DNA of 64,000 nt from CAZHRC01 sp964533865. GTDB taxonomy: Bacteria > Bacillota > Clostridia > Tissierellales > Peptoniphilaceae. The first letter of the stretch is position 1; each line of letters opens with the position of its first letter. Shown here piece by piece: positions 17,143 through 25,940 of the stretch. The stretch spans positions 1 through 64,000 of the forward strand of contig CAZHRC010000010.1 of NCBI GenBank assembly GCA_964533865.1, in the 5' to 3' direction. Below the pieces are notes generated by a model that saw nothing but the letters and a program-made list of their open reading frames with translations, searched no databases and was not told the DNA's origin. Made by a program: the position numbers and the translations under genes.

Positions 17143-17835
17143 CTACCTATTTTTTTTAGCTTTCCTGCGTTCGCCTTTAATGTAGCGCAAGTGCATGTAG
17201 ACCGTGTTTTTCGATACGCCCAAAATCGTCGCCGTCCGATCGACGGAGTTTTTGAGCTCAAAAATACCTTTGTCATAGAGGATTTCAGTCACCCGGCGCA
17301 CCTTCATGCTTGCGGGGATCGTCAAATCGTTCATGACGTCATTCTTCGCTTCCTTCGCCGTGACATCAATCAGTTCTTCAGCGCTATTCGATAAGGTTTC
17401 CCTTGCCAAAACTGGCGTATCGTGGAGATCGGAGGGCAACATGTTCGCTACGTATTCGTACAATGGGGTGTCCAAATACATATTGATGCAAATCAAACCG
17501 ATGATCTGCCCGTCTTCCCCTCTTATCGCCGTAGTAGTCGCCTTAATGTTTTGGCCGTACTTATTCTTCGTGAAATAATTCGCGTAGCATTTTGCATTGT
17601 GCTCGCGAATATTTCCCAGCATCGTCAAGCCGATGTCTGTAATCGGAGCGCCAAGATCTCTGCCTGAATGGTGGCCGTTGTAGATCCCAATCACTGAGTT
17701 GTCAAATTTTTCTAAATTATGTACAACGATTTCATAGGCTGGTCCTAAATACGCCGCCAATCCTTCCATGGATTGGGCGATAGAAGCCAGTACCTGACGG
17801 TCTTTCGCCGTCAGCTTTACACTAATTTCTTTCAT
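17143..17835 (-). CDS. DauR/YheO-type transcriptional regulator
   Basis: About 230 residues. The N-terminal YheO-like PAS domain (about residues 20-130; GPAYEIVVHNLE, GLICINMYLD) is followed by a C-terminal helix-turn-helix of the DauR type (TATILGVSKNTVYMHLRYIKG, about residues 200-220). Such regulators sense small metabolites; DauR of Pseudomonas responds to D-arginine metabolism. The ligand here is unknown. Start at ATG 17835 with GAGG 8 bases upstream; a GTG three codons earlier overlaps that site. It is divergent from the exporter-like gene at 18030 and could control it. Confidence 0.82.
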   Translation of the reverse strand: MKEISVKLTAKDRQVLASIAQSMEGLAAYLGPAYEIVVHNLEKFDNSVIGIYNGHHSGRDLGAPITDIGLTMLGNIREHNAKCYANYFTKNKYGQNIKATTTAIRGEDGQIIGLICINMYLDTPLYEYVANMLPSDLHDTPVLARETLSNSAEELIDVTAKEAKNDVMNDLTIPASMKVRRVTEILYDKGIFELKNSVDRTATILGVSKNTVYMHLRYIKGERRKAKKNR

Positions 17836-17877
17836 CTTTTTCACCTCTGCAATAGTATTCAGAGCAACTTAATTCAA

Positions 17878-17886
17878 ATTATACCA
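17878..17886 (-). promoter_or_regulatory. Extended -10 promoter of the DauR-like gene
   Basis: TGGTATAAT on the minus strand (TATAAT at 17878-17883), 43 bases before the start codon. The -35 region is poor, as is common for extended -10 promoters. Confidence 0.6.
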
Positions 17887-17989
17887 TACTTGCTGGTTTT
17901 TCTCCATACAATACTGAAAAAAGCAATCAAACGAAACCAATGGAAGCCAGTAACTGGTATCCTTTTGGTTCCCCTTTCTCTTGAACTCA

Positions 17990-17998
17990 TGATATAAT
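17990..17998 (+). promoter_or_regulatory. Extended -10 promoter of the exporter-like gene
   Basis: TGATATAAT on the plus strand, 32 bases before the ATG at 18030. The -35 region is weak. Confidence 0.55.
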
Positions 17999-18029
17999 CA
18001 TTTCAATACCATCGATGAAAGGAGCGCCC

Positions 18030-18515
18030 ATGCAAATACCAAACGCACTGCGAATCGGCCCTCGGATTTGGAAAACCGTCGCCGCCGTCGCCATCACCTC
18101 CATTGTCATGACCTCTCTTTTCCACGAGACCCCCTTCTTTGGATGCATAGGAGCGGTGGTCGGCGTAGGACGCAATCGTGAAGAATCCTTTGACAACTCT
18201 ATCATTCGCAACCTCGGCACTTTAATCGGCGGACTCGTCGGCATCGCCATGCTTTCCATCACCGACAACATCGTCATAGAAGCATTTGGCGTCATCCCCA
18301 TCATCCTCATCAACCGCTGGCTAAAAAAAGAGCCCGCCATCGTCCCCGGGTGCATTGTCTACTTCGCCGTGGTTTATCTTATGCCTTCTCATGTCGGCAT
18401 CCTCTACGCCTTCAGACGTATCTCCATGACCTTTGTCGGCACCATCATCGGCATCGTCATCAATCTCCTCTTTGGTACAGATTCCATAGAGGACCTCGAA
18501 AAGGACAGCCTCTAA
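18030..18515 (+). CDS. Aromatic acid exporter family (ArAE/FUSC-like) membrane protein
   Basis: 161 residues with about four hydrophobic segments. It matches the N-terminal membrane half of the ArAE_1/FUSC family (WKTVAAVAITSIV, GCIGAVVGVGRNREESF, RNLGTLIGGLVGI). It lacks the cytoplasmic C-terminal domain found in longer members, but short forms exist in Firmicutes. Start at ATG 18030 with AAAGGAG upstream. The lipoprotein at 18540 follows after 24 bases with its own ribosome site, so the two are probably cotranscribed. Possible role: efflux of organic acids. Confidence 0.75.
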   Translation: MQIPNALRIGPRIWKTVAAVAITSIVMTSLFHETPFFGCIGAVVGVGRNREESFDNSIIRNLGTLIGGLVGIAMLSITDNIVIEAFGVIPIILINRWLKKEPAIVPGCIVYFAVVYLMPSHVGILYAFRRISMTFVGTIIGIVINLLFGTDSIEDLEKDSL

Positions 18516-18539
18516 CGAGGCCAACAACAAGGAGCCATT

Positions 18540-19658
18540 ATGAAACTAAACAAAACACTACTACTCATCGCTTTAGTGTTCACCCTCACCGCTTGCGGAA
18601 AAACGAACACACCCGCTGATACCAGCACGCCGCCCTCTACTACGCCTCAAACCGAAGAGGCGACAACCACAGAGAGAATAGTTGAGCAGACCCCCGCAGC
18701 CAGCCAAACCCTGCCCGGTTTCTCCTATGATATTCCGGCGGGATGGCAAGACGCTGGCGATACGATCGCCTCATCGGACGTTTCCAACGAACTGATCACC
18801 TATGGCCGCTTCTTTCAATACCTGGCACCTGAGTACTTGAAAGTCGTAGAAGACTTGCAAAAAGACACCACCCTCAGCCAAGAGGATAAAAACGCCAAAT
18901 ACTTGGAAGAAGTCTACCCCAACGTCAAACCTGTCGCAGGTTTTTATGCCCTCAATCGCAAGCTGTTCAAAGGAGATCCCAAAGTCGAAGAGGTCGCACC
19001 AGGGTTTTCTGAGATCGCACTCTTACAAGAAGACGACGACCATTACTACCTCATCGCCAAAGGCACCGTTAATCTCGACGGTCTTTCGGAATCCTCTACC
19101 GCCCAGTACCAAGCTGTCACAGACGGAGTCGCCGATCTTCAAAACTCACTTAAAATCCATCCCGATAGCATACAAACCCACGCTAAAACTAAACTGACTC
19201 AAGGTAACTCCTTCGTCCTCGACACGACGAGTTTTGATGGATCCCCCTTTACCAGCGACGCCTTTGCCGATTCCAAAATCACCCTGATCAACTTTTGGGC
19301 GACCTGGTGTGGTTACTGTGTCGAAGAACTCCCTGACCTTGGCAAAATCGCAAAGGAATACGACAGTAAAAACCTTCAAGTCATAGGTATCCTCACAGAC
19401 GGAGAAACAGGAAATACCCCCATCATCGAAAAAGCACAAAAAATGTTGACCGACGCTGGCGCCTCCTACACCAACCTTCTCATGAGTGAATCCCTAACAA
19501 AAAACTACGGCATGCAATTGACTAGCATGCCCACCACGCTATTTGTCGACAAAGATGGCAAACTTCTCGGCGAACCCATCCTCGGTGCTATGAATTACGA
19601 TAAATTTAAAGAAATCACCGACAAACTGCTATCAGAAATCGACAACCCACAACCTTAA
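18540..19658 (+). CDS. TlpA-like thioredoxin-fold lipoprotein, copy 2
   Basis: 372 residues with the same layout as the protein at 15969. Signal peptide with lipobox LTAC (Cys19), a Thr/Pro-rich linker, an unassigned domain starting LPGFSYDIPAGW (about residues 60-220), then a TlpA-type thioredoxin domain with NFWATWCGYCVEELP and SMPTTLFVD. The YGRFF and AGFY blocks of the middle domain are shared by both copies, so this is a gene duplication followed by divergence. It follows the exporter-like gene and ends at a strong terminator. Probable extracellular thiol oxidoreductase. Confidence 0.82.
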   Translation: MKLNKTLLLIALVFTLTACGKTNTPADTSTPPSTTPQTEEATTTERIVEQTPAASQTLPGFSYDIPAGWQDAGDTIASSDVSNELITYGRFFQYLAPEYLKVVEDLQKDTTLSQEDKNAKYLEEVYPNVKPVAGFYALNRKLFKGDPKVEEVAPGFSEIALLQEDDDHYYLIAKGTVNLDGLSESSTAQYQAVTDGVADLQNSLKIHPDSIQTHAKTKLTQGNSFVLDTTSFDGSPFTSDAFADSKITLINFWATWCGYCVEELPDLGKIAKEYDSKNLQVIGILTDGETGNTPIIEKAQKMLTDAGASYTNLLMSESLTKNYGMQLTSMPTTLFVDKDGKLLGEPILGAMNYDKFKEITDKLLSEIDNPQP

Positions 19659-19672
19659 CTGCCGACATCACC

Positions 19673-19709
19673 AAAGCGCCGACTTCTCTTCCTAGAAGTC
19701 GGCGCTTTT
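19673..19709. terminator. Strong bidirectional terminator
   Basis: A 15-bp stem from AAAGCGCCGACTTCT to its complement with a 7-base loop. T runs on the plus side and A runs on the other suit both converging units: the lipoprotein on plus and nrdDG on minus. Confidence 0.85.
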
Positions 19710-19712
19710 AAT

Positions 19713-20351
19713 TCATGGTATATCCACATCGACCTTATTTTTAAGACCGATTGTCCGGCCTCGCCCGAGGTCTATGCCTTTGGCACTATCTTTCGCCAAC
19801 CACACTCGTTGATTCGCACTTCCGCGAAAAGGTAACACCAACGATCGCTCTTCTGCGATATATGGCCCGTCGATAAGCATATCCACATGATGGAGTAACC
19901 GTTCAAGATCGGGGTCTTTCGCTCCTCGCACCATCAACTCTTCTAACGTAAACCCCGAGTACGCCACCACAGAATAACCCCTGCCACGCGCAGCTACGGC
20001 GAGGTCAGCGAAGCCTTGCGGTTGGCAAAAAGGTTCGCCGCCAGAAAAAGTCACCCCCGCTGCCAAAGGATCCTCTTCCAACCTGTCCAGTATCTCGCCC
20101 ACCGTCCATCGCCTACCGCCATCAAAATCGTGGGTGGAAGGATTGTGGCAGTCTAGGCAGTGGTGGGGGCAGCCTTGAGCAAACAAGGTCAATCGCATTC
20201 CCGGTCCGTCGACCACCGATCCGCTGACCACCTCTGCCAATAGCAATTCCCGGTTTTGGACGACAGGAGCTTCACTCGGAGAAACCGGTCGCCCCAACGC
20301 CTTCAATGCATTGGCTTCCTCTCCACCCCACAAAACGAAGCGCGGCCTCAT
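19713..20351 (-). CDS. nrdG: Anaerobic ribonucleotide reductase activating protein
   Basis: 212 residues. A radical-SAM enzyme that installs the glycyl radical on NrdD. The cluster motif is C-x3-C-x2-C in GCPHHCLDCHNP, about residue 60, and a SAM-binding TFSGGEPF follows near residue 100. The N-terminus is about 30 residues longer than the common form; its first ATG overlaps the nrdD stop (ATGA), which supports this start and translational coupling. Expression should follow the upstream cobalamin riboswitch. Confidence 0.9.
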   Translation of the reverse strand: MRPRFVLWGGEEANALKALGRPVSPSEAPVVQNRELLLAEVVSGSVVDGPGMRLTLFAQGCPHHCLDCHNPSTHDFDGGRRWTVGEILDRLEEDPLAAGVTFSGGEPFCQPQGFADLAVAARGRGYSVVAYSGFTLEELMVRGAKDPDLERLLHHVDMLIDGPYIAEERSLVLPFRGSANQRVWLAKDSAKGIDLGRGRTIGLKNKVDVDIP

Positions 20352-22714
20352 CTTGCCATTTTATGGGTGAGTCGGTCTTTTTCCTCAGACGCTTTCGCAT
20401 CGTTAAAACGATCCAGTGTTCCCACCAAGTAGCCTGTAATGCGACGAATCCTTTGAAACTTTGGCCCATCCGATTCCCTGCGACCACACTTTGGACAACG
20501 CTCATCGATAACTCCGGTGTAACCACACACCGAATCGCGATCGAGTGGGTGGTTGACCGAGCCATACCCTATCCCCGATTCCTTCATACAGCGAATGACG
20601 CTTTCAAAAGCAGCGATGTTGTTGGAGGGAGCGCCGTCCATTTCAACATAGGTGATATGACCAGCGTTGGTCAACTGATGGTACGGCGCTTCGATCTGAA
20701 TCTTTTGATAGGCACCCACTTTATAATACACGGGGACGTGAAAAGAGTTGGTGTAGTAGTCTCGATCGGTCACCCCGGGAATATAGCCGTATTTTGCTGC
20801 ATCCAGCCTTACAAAACGCCCCGAGAGCCCTTCTGCCGGCGTGGCGATAAGGGAGAAATTCAAGCCCGTCTCTTCAGCTTTTCTGTCGGTGAACCCTCTC
20901 ATAAATTCGACGATTTCCAATCCTTTCAACTGGCTTTCATTGCTCTCGCCGTGGTGAGCCCCAGTCATTGCCACCAAAGCCTCTGCCAAGCCAATAAACC
21001 CGATGGTGAGGGTGCCGTGTTTCAATACCTCTTCAATGGTATCATCTGGACCCATACCTTTCGAATCGAGCCAAATCCCTTGACCCATTAGAAAGGGGAA
21101 GTTTTTCAGCGTTTTTACACCTTGTATGCGAAGTCTATGCAACAATTGCCGACAGATAAGGGCCATGCGCTCCTCGAGTTTAGCGTAAAACCGATCCCAA
21201 TCGCCGTGGGATTCCAGTCCGATCCGAGGTAGGTTTACCGAGGTAAAACTCAAATTCCCTCTTCCACAAGTCACCTCTCGCGATGGATCGTAGACATTGC
21301 CCATCACTCGAGTGCGGCAACCCATATAGGCCACCTCAGAGTTATAGTCCCCTTTCTTGTAGTATTGAGCATTGAACGGAGCATCTAGGAAACTAAAATT
21401 GGGAAAAAGACGCTCAGATGATGTGATCATTGCCAATTGGAACAAATCGTAATTCGGATCTTCCTCCTCGTAGTTTACGCCTTCCTTCACCTTGAAGATT
21501 TGAACAGGAAAAATTGCCGTCTCACTGTTGCCTAAACCTCGCCTTGTCGCTTGTAATAAGTTCTTAATCACGAGCCGACCGGCTTCGGAAGTATCCGTTC
21601 CGTAGTTCACTGAACTAAAAGGCACCTGAGCGCCAGCTCTCGAATTCATCGTGTTCAAGTTATGGATAAATGCCTCCATCGCCTGGTAAGTCTCGCGATC
21701 CACATCTCGGTAGGCGTCGCGAAGTATTGCCCGTGCTAAATAATCCCAACGTTTTTCCGCGTCAGCCTCTTCAAGGGATAAAAACCAATCTCGAAGCGCC
21801 TTTTCCAAATCCGATTTCCGATCAAGGAAGAGCGACTCTTTACGATCCTCTAAAAAAGCCTCGGCTTTCTCTTTTGCAACAGCCCAAGCTCTATCCTCAT
21901 CGTAACCGCAAAGGACGATCAAGTGTTGCTCTAGCGTACGAACCAAGTGGGACTTCACCGCCTTTTTCCAGGAGGCATCCACGCCAGGCGCCATAGCATA
22001 GTCAAAATGTGGCACCGACTGGCCGCCGTGCATCTCGTTTTGATTCGCTTGAATCGCGATACACGCCAATGCCGAATAGCTTTGAATGCTGTTGGGTTTT
22101 CTCAAATACCCATGACCTGTGGAAAATCCGTTGTTGAACAACTCAATCAAATCAATTTGACAGCACGTTTGAGTCAATAAGTAAAAATCCTTATCGTGAA
22201 TGTGAATCTCGCCAACCCGATGGGCTTCCTCCATGTCTTCTGGCAAAATATACTTGTCGACAAAGTGTTTAGACCCTTCCGACCCGTATTTCAACATGGT
22301 TCCCATCGCCGTATTCGCGTCGATATTGGCGTTTTCACGTTTCATATCCACATCAGAAGCATCGGCAAAGCTGATTTCCTTATATAGTTGCATCAAATCC
22401 TGTTGTGCTCGCCTTCTTCTATTGTGATCGGCGCGATAGAGGATGTAGGCCTTTGCCGTATAACCGTATCCAAAAATGATCAGCCCCTGTTCCACCGTGT
22501 CTTGAACGTGCTCCACCGTGGGTACCGACTGAGCCGGTAATTGAGCGAGGACGTGACTGGTCACCGCATCGATGGCACTTTGGCTCATGGTCTCTTCCTC
22601 TGTCGCCATCGCCGCCTTGGCGATCGCATTTCGAATCTTAAACCCATCAAAGGGCATCACTGTGCCATCTCGTTTGATGACCGACACAGGGTAGTTCACT
22701 AACGTTACAGACAT
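20348..22714 (-). CDS. nrdD: Anaerobic ribonucleoside-triphosphate reductase
   Basis: 788 residues. An oxygen-sensitive class III reductase making dNTPs with a glycyl radical. An N-terminal ATP-cone (VIKRDGTVMPFDGFKIRNAI, residues about 13-32) senses ATP/dATP. The C-terminus has the zinc site around CGYTG and CPKCG, then the radical loop RRITGYLVG, whose Gly in R-I-T-G-Y is the expected radical site. nrdG overlaps its stop. A cobalamin riboswitch with a terminator stands between promoter and gene. Confidence 0.95.
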   Translation of the reverse strand: MSVTLVNYPVSVIKRDGTVMPFDGFKIRNAIAKAAMATEEETMSQSAIDAVTSHVLAQLPAQSVPTVEHVQDTVEQGLIIFGYGYTAKAYILYRADHNRRRRAQQDLMQLYKEISFADASDVDMKRENANIDANTAMGTMLKYGSEGSKHFVDKYILPEDMEEAHRVGEIHIHDKDFYLLTQTCCQIDLIELFNNGFSTGHGYLRKPNSIQSYSALACIAIQANQNEMHGGQSVPHFDYAMAPGVDASWKKAVKSHLVRTLEQHLIVLCGYDEDRAWAVAKEKAEAFLEDRKESLFLDRKSDLEKALRDWFLSLEEADAEKRWDYLARAILRDAYRDVDRETYQAMEAFIHNLNTMNSRAGAQVPFSSVNYGTDTSEAGRLVIKNLLQATRRGLGNSETAIFPVQIFKVKEGVNYEEEDPNYDLFQLAMITSSERLFPNFSFLDAPFNAQYYKKGDYNSEVAYMGCRTRVMGNVYDPSREVTCGRGNLSFTSVNLPRIGLESHGDWDRFYAKLEERMALICRQLLHRLRIQGVKTLKNFPFLMGQGIWLDSKGMGPDDTIEEVLKHGTLTIGFIGLAEALVAMTGAHHGESNESQLKGLEIVEFMRGFTDRKAEETGLNFSLIATPAEGLSGRFVRLDAAKYGYIPGVTDRDYYTNSFHVPVYYKVGAYQKIQIEAPYHQLTNAGHITYVEMDGAPSNNIAAFESVIRCMKESGIGYGSVNHPLDRDSVCGYTGVIDERCPKCGRRESDGPKFQRIRRITGYLVGTLDRFNDAKASEEKDRLTHKMAR

Positions 22715-22743
22715 AAAAAAAACTCCTCCTAAAAATAGAGAAG

Positions 22744-22985
22744 CAAAAAAAGAGTGTGACTCTCATTCGCTCCGTTGGCAATCTTCCGTTACTCGGGCGT
22801 GCACCTAACAAGCACCTCTCGTCAGGGCCACAAGGCAAGTCTTCTGGCTCAGAGCACCACTCATCGACCCTTCCCGGTTTCCCAGTGGACCATCTCGATG
22901 AACAAACTCTTTACAGCGGCGGGACCGCACAGGTTTTTCACCTGTTTCCTTTAGCGACGCATCCGTCGCACCTTGTAGAAAACAT
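22744..22985 (-). promoter_or_regulatory. Cobalamin riboswitch controlling nrdDG
   Basis: The minus strand shows the ordered cobalamin core: AAACAGGTGAAAAACCTG, GCGGTCCCGCC, CCACTGGGAAACCGGGAAGG, and the B12 box GCCAGAAGACTTGCC at 22834-22848. A short terminator (AGAGT/ACTCT, 22751-22763, then seven T) is the expression platform 30 bases before nrdD. Binding of adenosylcobalamin would stop transcription of this B12-independent reductase. Confidence 0.92.
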
Positions 22986-23002
22986 TCTATTAACTACCAC
23001 AT

Positions 23003-23031
23003 ATAGTATCACATAGTCTAACAACGTACAA
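23003..23031 (-). promoter_or_regulatory. Promoter of the nrdDG transcript
   Basis: TTGTAC (23026-23031), 17 bases, TACTAT (23003-23008) on the minus strand, placed to start RNA at about 22996, just before the riboswitch. Confidence 0.65.
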
Positions 23032-23070
23032 TACCTAGTTTGTATGCTCCACATCACCCATTTACTTTAT

Positions 23071-23103
23071 AGGCGGAGCACGCCACATCCGCCCGCTCCG
23101 CCT
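23071..23103. terminator. Hairpin after the acetyltransferase gene
   Basis: Perfect 9-bp stem AGGCGGAGC/GCTCCGCCT with a 15-base loop, 18 bases past the end of the GNAT gene. It lacks a T run, so terminator function is uncertain. Confidence 0.4.
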
Positions 23104-23121
23104 AGTTAATCTTCTTATCCC

Positions 23122-23409
23122 CTACCGCCTTCCGCCGCTAAGTACATCAGCGTAGTTGTCGTTTCTCTCAAATTCTTTCTTTGCAAATGGGCATAAGGGA
23201 ATTATTTTCACCCCAACATTTCTAGCTTCTTCCACCACCGCTTTCACCAACTTCTGCGCGATTTGTTGACCTCGATGAGTCTCGGCCACTTGAGTATGGT
23301 CGATAATCCAAATCTTTTCCGATGGCGAAAACGAGCATTCTCCAACTTCTAAAGTGCCATCATAAGCCGCTGAGCGGTTCTTCTCCTGTTCAAAAGCGAT
23401 TGTTACCAT
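23122..23409 (-). CDS. Small GNAT-type N-acetyltransferase (YidJ/YjdJ-like)
   Basis: 95 residues, one compact GCN5-related domain. The acetyl-CoA loop is seen in VAETHRGQQIAQKLVKAVVEEAR (residues about 40-62), followed by IIPLCPFAKKEFE, typical of the short YjdJ/YidJ group. The ribosome site CAGGAGG precedes the ATG. Substrate unknown. It appears to be a single-gene unit upstream of the nrd promoter. Confidence 0.8.
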   Translation of the reverse strand: MVTIAFEQEKNRSAAYDGTLEVGECSFSPSEKIWIIDHTQVAETHRGQQIAQKLVKAVVEEARNVGVKIIPLCPFAKKEFERNDNYADVLSGGRR

Positions 23410-23596
23410 CCTATGACCTCCTGTTTTTTGTTTGTTACCTTATCCATACCCTTTTTTCAGCGCTAGGGCTTCAATCTATCGGCAGAAAACGAAGTATGAC
23501 GCTTCCCTAATTACACCCCATCCACATCAGTGATTGAACTCTTTTTAGTTTATCTAAAGTTTACTTTCTTCTGCTTTGGATTTAATAGACTCCCCT

Positions 23597-23602
23597 TACA
23601 AT
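23597..23602 (+). promoter_or_regulatory. -10 element of the sugar ABC operon
   Basis: TACAAT, with TTTGGA 16 bases upstream as a partial -35. Transcription would begin near 23609, inside the palindrome at 23610-23624. Confidence 0.5.
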
Positions 23603-23609
23603 GATGTTG

Positions 23610-23624
23610 ACCTTTCAGAAAGGT
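23610..23624. promoter_or_regulatory. Perfect 15-bp palindrome, candidate GntR operator
   Basis: ACCTTTC-A-GAAAGGT, seven bases mirrored around one centre base. It covers the predicted transcription start of an operon that ends with its own HutC-type GntR gene. Such dyads are usual GntR sites. Binding here is inference. Confidence 0.5.
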
Positions 23625-23642
23625 ACAAAAAGGAGGAATGAT

Positions 23643-24977
23643 ATGAACACATTACTTAAAAAGGGAATACTTGCAGCGCTATGTCTTCTGCTCGTCGCTT
23701 GCGGACAAACTGAAACCAAAACAGAAACCAACGTCGTTGAAACAAAACCAGCCACTTCTGTACAATCCGAAACGCCAACCGCCAAAGGTGAGAAGGTTAA
23801 AATCCAGTATTGGCATCGCAACTCGGATAACATTGGCGGATTGACCATTGTTGAATTAGTCACTAAATTTAACGCTTCTCAAGACGACATCGAGGTCGAA
23901 GCCGTGTTTAATGCCGGAGAATACCAAGGCTTGATGCAAAATCTTCAGGCAGAAGTCGCCGCCGGCAACGAACCCCCTGCTATCACCATGATCGGTTGGT
24001 CCTATTTAGATTATTTCAAGGCGAACTTTGGCTATGTGGAACCTCAAACCGTTATCAACAGAAGCTTTCCTGAAGATGCTAAGTTCCTCGATAGCAAATT
24101 CGATCCTGCCATGCTGAATTTAGCCAAACTCGACGGCGAACAAGTTGGCCTTCCCGTATCCGTCAGCGTACCTATTCTCTACCTGAACAAAGGCTTACTC
24201 GAGCAAGCGGGTATTACACCAGAGTCCCTCACTTCCTGGGAAGCGGTAGCGAGCGCTGCTGCTAAAGTCAAAGAATCCACTGGTAAATACGGTCTCTACA
24301 TCAACGAGTCGCCAGATAACTGGAACGTTCAGCAAATGATCGATAGCAATGGCGCAAATGTCATCAAAGACGGAAAAGCAGCATTTGCAAGCGATGGCGC
24401 TGTGTCCGCTTACCAACTTTATCAAGACATGGTCAAAAACGGCAGCGCCCTTCACGTCAAAACCGATGAAGGACAACAAGCCTTTATGACTGGCGATGTC
24501 GCCATGGGACACATTTCAATCGCTAGCCGCACCAATCTTTCCAAAAATGCTAATTTCGTAGTCACCGGCGTACCTGCGCCAGCTTTTGAAGGCAAAGAAC
24601 TCAGCGTTCCGGCAGGAGGAGCTTTCCTTGCTATCACCGCCAAAGATGAAGTCATGCAAAACGCCGCATGGAAGTTTATGAAATTTTTATACGAACCTGA
24701 AAACGTGGCTGCTTGGACTATGGGCACTGGCTACGTCCCTACGACAACAGATGCCTACGACAACAGCCCTGAACTAAAAGCCCTCATCGACAGCGATTCC
24801 ATGATGCAAGCCGCCTACAAAGAAATTCCAAGTTTAAAACCATGGGGCGCTTTCCCAGGATCTTCAGGACTTCAAGCAGAGCAAAGACTCCTCGATCTTC
24901 GCGATGAAATCCTCGGCGGCGCACCGGTGAAAGAAACCCTTGAACGTTACCAAGAAGAGATTAACCAATCCTTGTAA
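23643..24977 (+). CDS. Sugar ABC transporter substrate-binding lipoprotein
   Basis: 444 residues, family 1 extracellular solute-binding protein. The signal peptide ends with LVAC (Cys20). The mature part has the usual features: IQYWHRNSD after a short linker, a central GLPVSVSVPILYLNKGLLEQAG hinge region, and GTGYVPTTTDAYD toward the C-terminus. Start at ATG 23643 with AAAGGAGG upstream. It is the first gene of the operon and is separated from the permeases by a hairpin, which often keeps the binding protein in excess. It is related to glycerol-phosphate/maltose-type binders; ligand not determined. Confidence 0.88.
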   Translation: MNTLLKKGILAALCLLLVACGQTETKTETNVVETKPATSVQSETPTAKGEKVKIQYWHRNSDNIGGLTIVELVTKFNASQDDIEVEAVFNAGEYQGLMQNLQAEVAAGNEPPAITMIGWSYLDYFKANFGYVEPQTVINRSFPEDAKFLDSKFDPAMLNLAKLDGEQVGLPVSVSVPILYLNKGLLEQAGITPESLTSWEAVASAAAKVKESTGKYGLYINESPDNWNVQQMIDSNGANVIKDGKAAFASDGAVSAYQLYQDMVKNGSALHVKTDEGQQAFMTGDVAMGHISIASRTNLSKNANFVVTGVPAPAFEGKELSVPAGGAFLAITAKDEVMQNAAWKFMKFLYEPENVAAWTMGTGYVPTTTDAYDNSPELKALIDSDSMMQAAYKEIPSLKPWGAFPGSSGLQAEQRLLDLRDEILGGAPVKETLERYQEEINQSL

Positions 24978-25010
24978 TTCAACCGCTTTTACGTTTATCA
25001 TACCACCGAT

Positions 25011-25030
25011 AAGGGCGCTTGCGCCCTTTT
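25011..25030 (+). terminator. Intra-operon hairpin after the binding-protein gene
   Basis: AAGGGCGC-TT-GCGCCCTT followed by TT. A partial terminator or mRNA-protecting stem between the binding protein and the permeases. Confidence 0.6.
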
Positions 25031-25052
25031 CTCATTTACAAAGGAGTAGTTT

Positions 25053-25940
25053 ATGAACCGTTCCCTGAAAGATCACCAAACGGGACTCATCTTATTGGCC
25101 CCTGCGGCCGTCATCTTTTTTATTTTCGTTCTCATCCCTTTGGCATACACTCTTTACCTGAGTTTTTTTGACTGGAATATGGTGGCACCAAAGAAGACTT
25201 TTGTAGGACTCAATAACTACATACAAGTCCTATCGGATCCACAGCTACAAAAGATCCTTGGCAACACCCTGTTCTACATCGTGCTGTTGTTGGCGATAAA
25301 CTTTGTCGTCCCATATATTTTCGCCTTCGTTCTACACCACATCCTTCGACGTTTCCAAAATGTGTTTAAAGTCGGCTTTTTCTTGCCCGCCTTTATTTCG
25401 TTGGTGGTGGGTTCCGTCATTTTCACTTGGTTGCTCAATCCAGTCAGCGGGCCCATATCTATCATCGCTGGATGGATCGGCGTCAAACTCCCCTTTTGGT
25501 CCACCACAGAAGGCGTGGTCATCGTCGTCATCAGCCTTATCACCTCTTGGAAAGTCTTTGGCTACAACTTCATCACCTTGTATGCCGCTGTGACCGGTGT
25601 ATCCCCTGAAATCATCGAAGCAGCTCGGCTAGATGATATTCCAATGCACCGTATTTTTACAGACATCGTCATCCCTGCAACCAGTTCATCTGGTATCTAC
25701 ATCATGATTATGACCATCGTTCAAGGGCTACAATTCGTCTATACCCTGATCAATGTCATCACCAAGGGAGGACCTAATAGCGGCAGCGCCAACTTGATCT
25801 ACGAAGCCTATCGTCAGGCATTTATCGTGTTTAAAACCGGTCGCTCCTCTGCGATTTCAATCCTCACTTTGATCCTGTTTGGCTTATTGCTCGCCCTGGA
25901 ATTTCATTTCGTCGAGAGGAAGGTGTTCTATGAAAACTAA
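25053..25940 (+). CDS. Sugar ABC transporter permease, MalF/UgpA type
   Basis: 295 residues with six hydrophobic segments. The EAA loop that touches the ATPase reads EAARLDDIPMHRIFTDIVIP (about residues 189-208), though its conserved glycine is replaced. Together with the next gene it should form the membrane channel. Ribosome site AAAGGAG before the ATG. The last 11 bases overlap the next start. Confidence 0.9.
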   Translation: MNRSLKDHQTGLILLAPAAVIFFIFVLIPLAYTLYLSFFDWNMVAPKKTFVGLNNYIQVLSDPQLQKILGNTLFYIVLLLAINFVVPYIFAFVLHHILRRFQNVFKVGFFLPAFISLVVGSVIFTWLLNPVSGPISIIAGWIGVKLPFWSTTEGVVIVVISLITSWKVFGYNFITLYAAVTGVSPEIIEAARLDDIPMHRIFTDIVIPATSSSGIYIMIMTIVQGLQFVYTLINVITKGGPNSGSANLIYEAYRQAFIVFKTGRSSAISILTLILFGLLLALEFHFVERKVFYEN

